From: Candidatus Fermentibacterota bacterium
Lineage (GTDB): Bacteria; JAFGKV01
NCBI GenBank assembly: GCA_016928395.1
Contig: JAFGKV010000156.1
Span: 1-6,235 of the forward strand
Direction of reading: 5' to 3'
Length of the DNA stretch: 6,235 nt
Below are positions 6,073 to 6,235 of the stretch, in pieces. The translations under genes and the position numbers were made by a program. Within the stretch, counting starts at the first letter, position 1, and each line of letters starts with the position of its first letter. The notes below the pieces were generated by a model. The model saw only the letters and a program-made list of their open reading frames with translations, did not search any database and had not been told where the DNA came from.

Positions 6073-6158
6073 GTGAGGAGATAGGAGTGAGGAGATGTGC
6101 GGCAGGCGGCAGTAAGCAGTCAGCGGCCATGAACTGAGAACTGACGACTAAGCTGTAA
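6073..6158. repeat. Degenerate 7-nt tandem repeat array with a 29-nt higher-order period
   Basis: The stretch divides into twelve 7-base units, eleven of them starting with G. They fall into three blocks of four: 6073-6100 (GTGAGGA, GATAGGA type), 6102-6129 (GCAGTAA, GCAGTCA type) and 6131-6158 (GAACTGA twice, then CGACTAA and GCTGTAA). Single extra bases at 6101 and 6130 separate the blocks, giving a 29-base period for block starts. Similar heptameric GAACTGA/GCAGTNA repeats are familiar from intergenic DNA of many bacteria. It is not coding. Confidence 0.65.
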
Positions 6159-6173
6159 CTTCACCGGCGAGCT

Positions 6174-6189
6174 CTGCGTTCCTACGCAG
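6174..6189. repeat. Small inverted repeat CTGCG-N6-CGCAG
   Basis: CTGCG (6174-6178) pairs with CGCAG (6185-6189) over a 6-base loop, just after the repetitive block and before a possible gene start. It has only five pairs and may be chance or part of a 5' leader. Confidence 0.25.
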
Positions 6190-6224
6190 CGCATGAGAAC
6201 CAGCCGGAGGAATGAGGAGCCCGA

Positions 6225-6235
6225 ATGTCATCACC
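6225..6235 (+). CDS. Possible start of a next gene (only about 3 codons in window)
   Basis: GAGGAG at 6214-6219 lies 5 bases before an ATG at 6225, good translation-start geometry, and the frame is open to the right edge (M-S-S-P). Other ATGs at 6193 and 6212 are also open but have poorer ribosome binding sites. Nothing can be said about the product. Confidence 0.35.

Larger units (their letters stand above)
5856..6164. repeat. 12-bp direct repeats bounding the repetitive block
   Basis: CTGTAACTTCAC is found at 5856-5867 and again at 6153-6164, in the same orientation, 297 bases apart. Between them lie the GCAAAG-rich cluster and the heptanucleotide array. The copies could be a target-site duplication, the product of recombination, or chance; there is no transposase gene or terminal inverted repeat inside. 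Confidence 0.5.

Noticed and set aside
5701-6137. Small open frames on both strands across the repeat block
   Set aside because: They are translations of GCAAAG-type repeats (for example FAFFAALRE, or K/A/R-rich strings) without ribosome binding sites, a known source of spurious gene calls.
5892-6158. CRISPR array
   Set aside because: Repeats are too short and degenerate, spacing is irregular, there are no unique spacers of constant length and no cas gene nearby.

Overview
The window looks like a piece of chromosome from an uncultivated, GC-rich bacterium. The best lineage clue is the secreted protein at 2875-4770. It has beta-helix-like repeats and ends in what looks like a type IX secretion (Por) C-terminal sorting domain, which points to the Fibrobacteres-Chlorobi-Bacteroidetes (FCB) superphylum and its candidate-phylum relatives. 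This is an inference from one domain, not a phylogeny. No tRNA, rRNA, CRISPR array, transposase or phage gene is visible.

Layout. (1) Positions 1-2483 hold two minus-strand genes, probably one operon read right to left. The upstream gene (2483 to 711) encodes a two-domain protein: an N-terminal GNAT acetyltransferase and a C-terminal class II histone deacetylase / acetylpolyamine amidohydrolase with the zinc-site motifs intact. It is followed after about 63 bases by an extended short-chain dehydrogenase/reductase (NAD-dependent epimerase type), which starts at 647 and runs off the left edge. (2) Positions 2484-2874 are a divergent intergenic region with small repeats but no convincing promoter. 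(3) Positions 2875-4770 encode the secreted beta-helix protein, followed at once by a GC-rich hairpin. (4) Positions 4797-5357 hold no credible intact gene. There are short coding-like stretches on both strands, possibly gene remnants, and a strong 7-bp GC hairpin at 5237-5260. (5) Positions 5358-5813 encode a small exported helical protein with two LTxxQ motifs, like the Spy/CpxP/ZraP periplasmic family. (6) Positions 5814-6235 are mostly repetitive, non-coding DNA: a GCAAAG-rich repeat cluster, then a degenerate 7-nt tandem array, with 12-bp direct repeats at the two sides of the whole block. A new plus-strand gene may begin at the right edge.

How the genes fit together. The acetyltransferase/deacetylase and the dehydrogenase may act together on a small acetylated metabolite such as a polyamine or an amino sugar, but no pathway can be named from two genes. 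The beta-helix protein and the Spy-like protein both belong to the cell envelope and appear to be independent single-gene units. The best candidates for something unusual are the acetylase-deacetylase fusion with its dehydrogenase neighbour, and the compound repeat element at 5856-6164.
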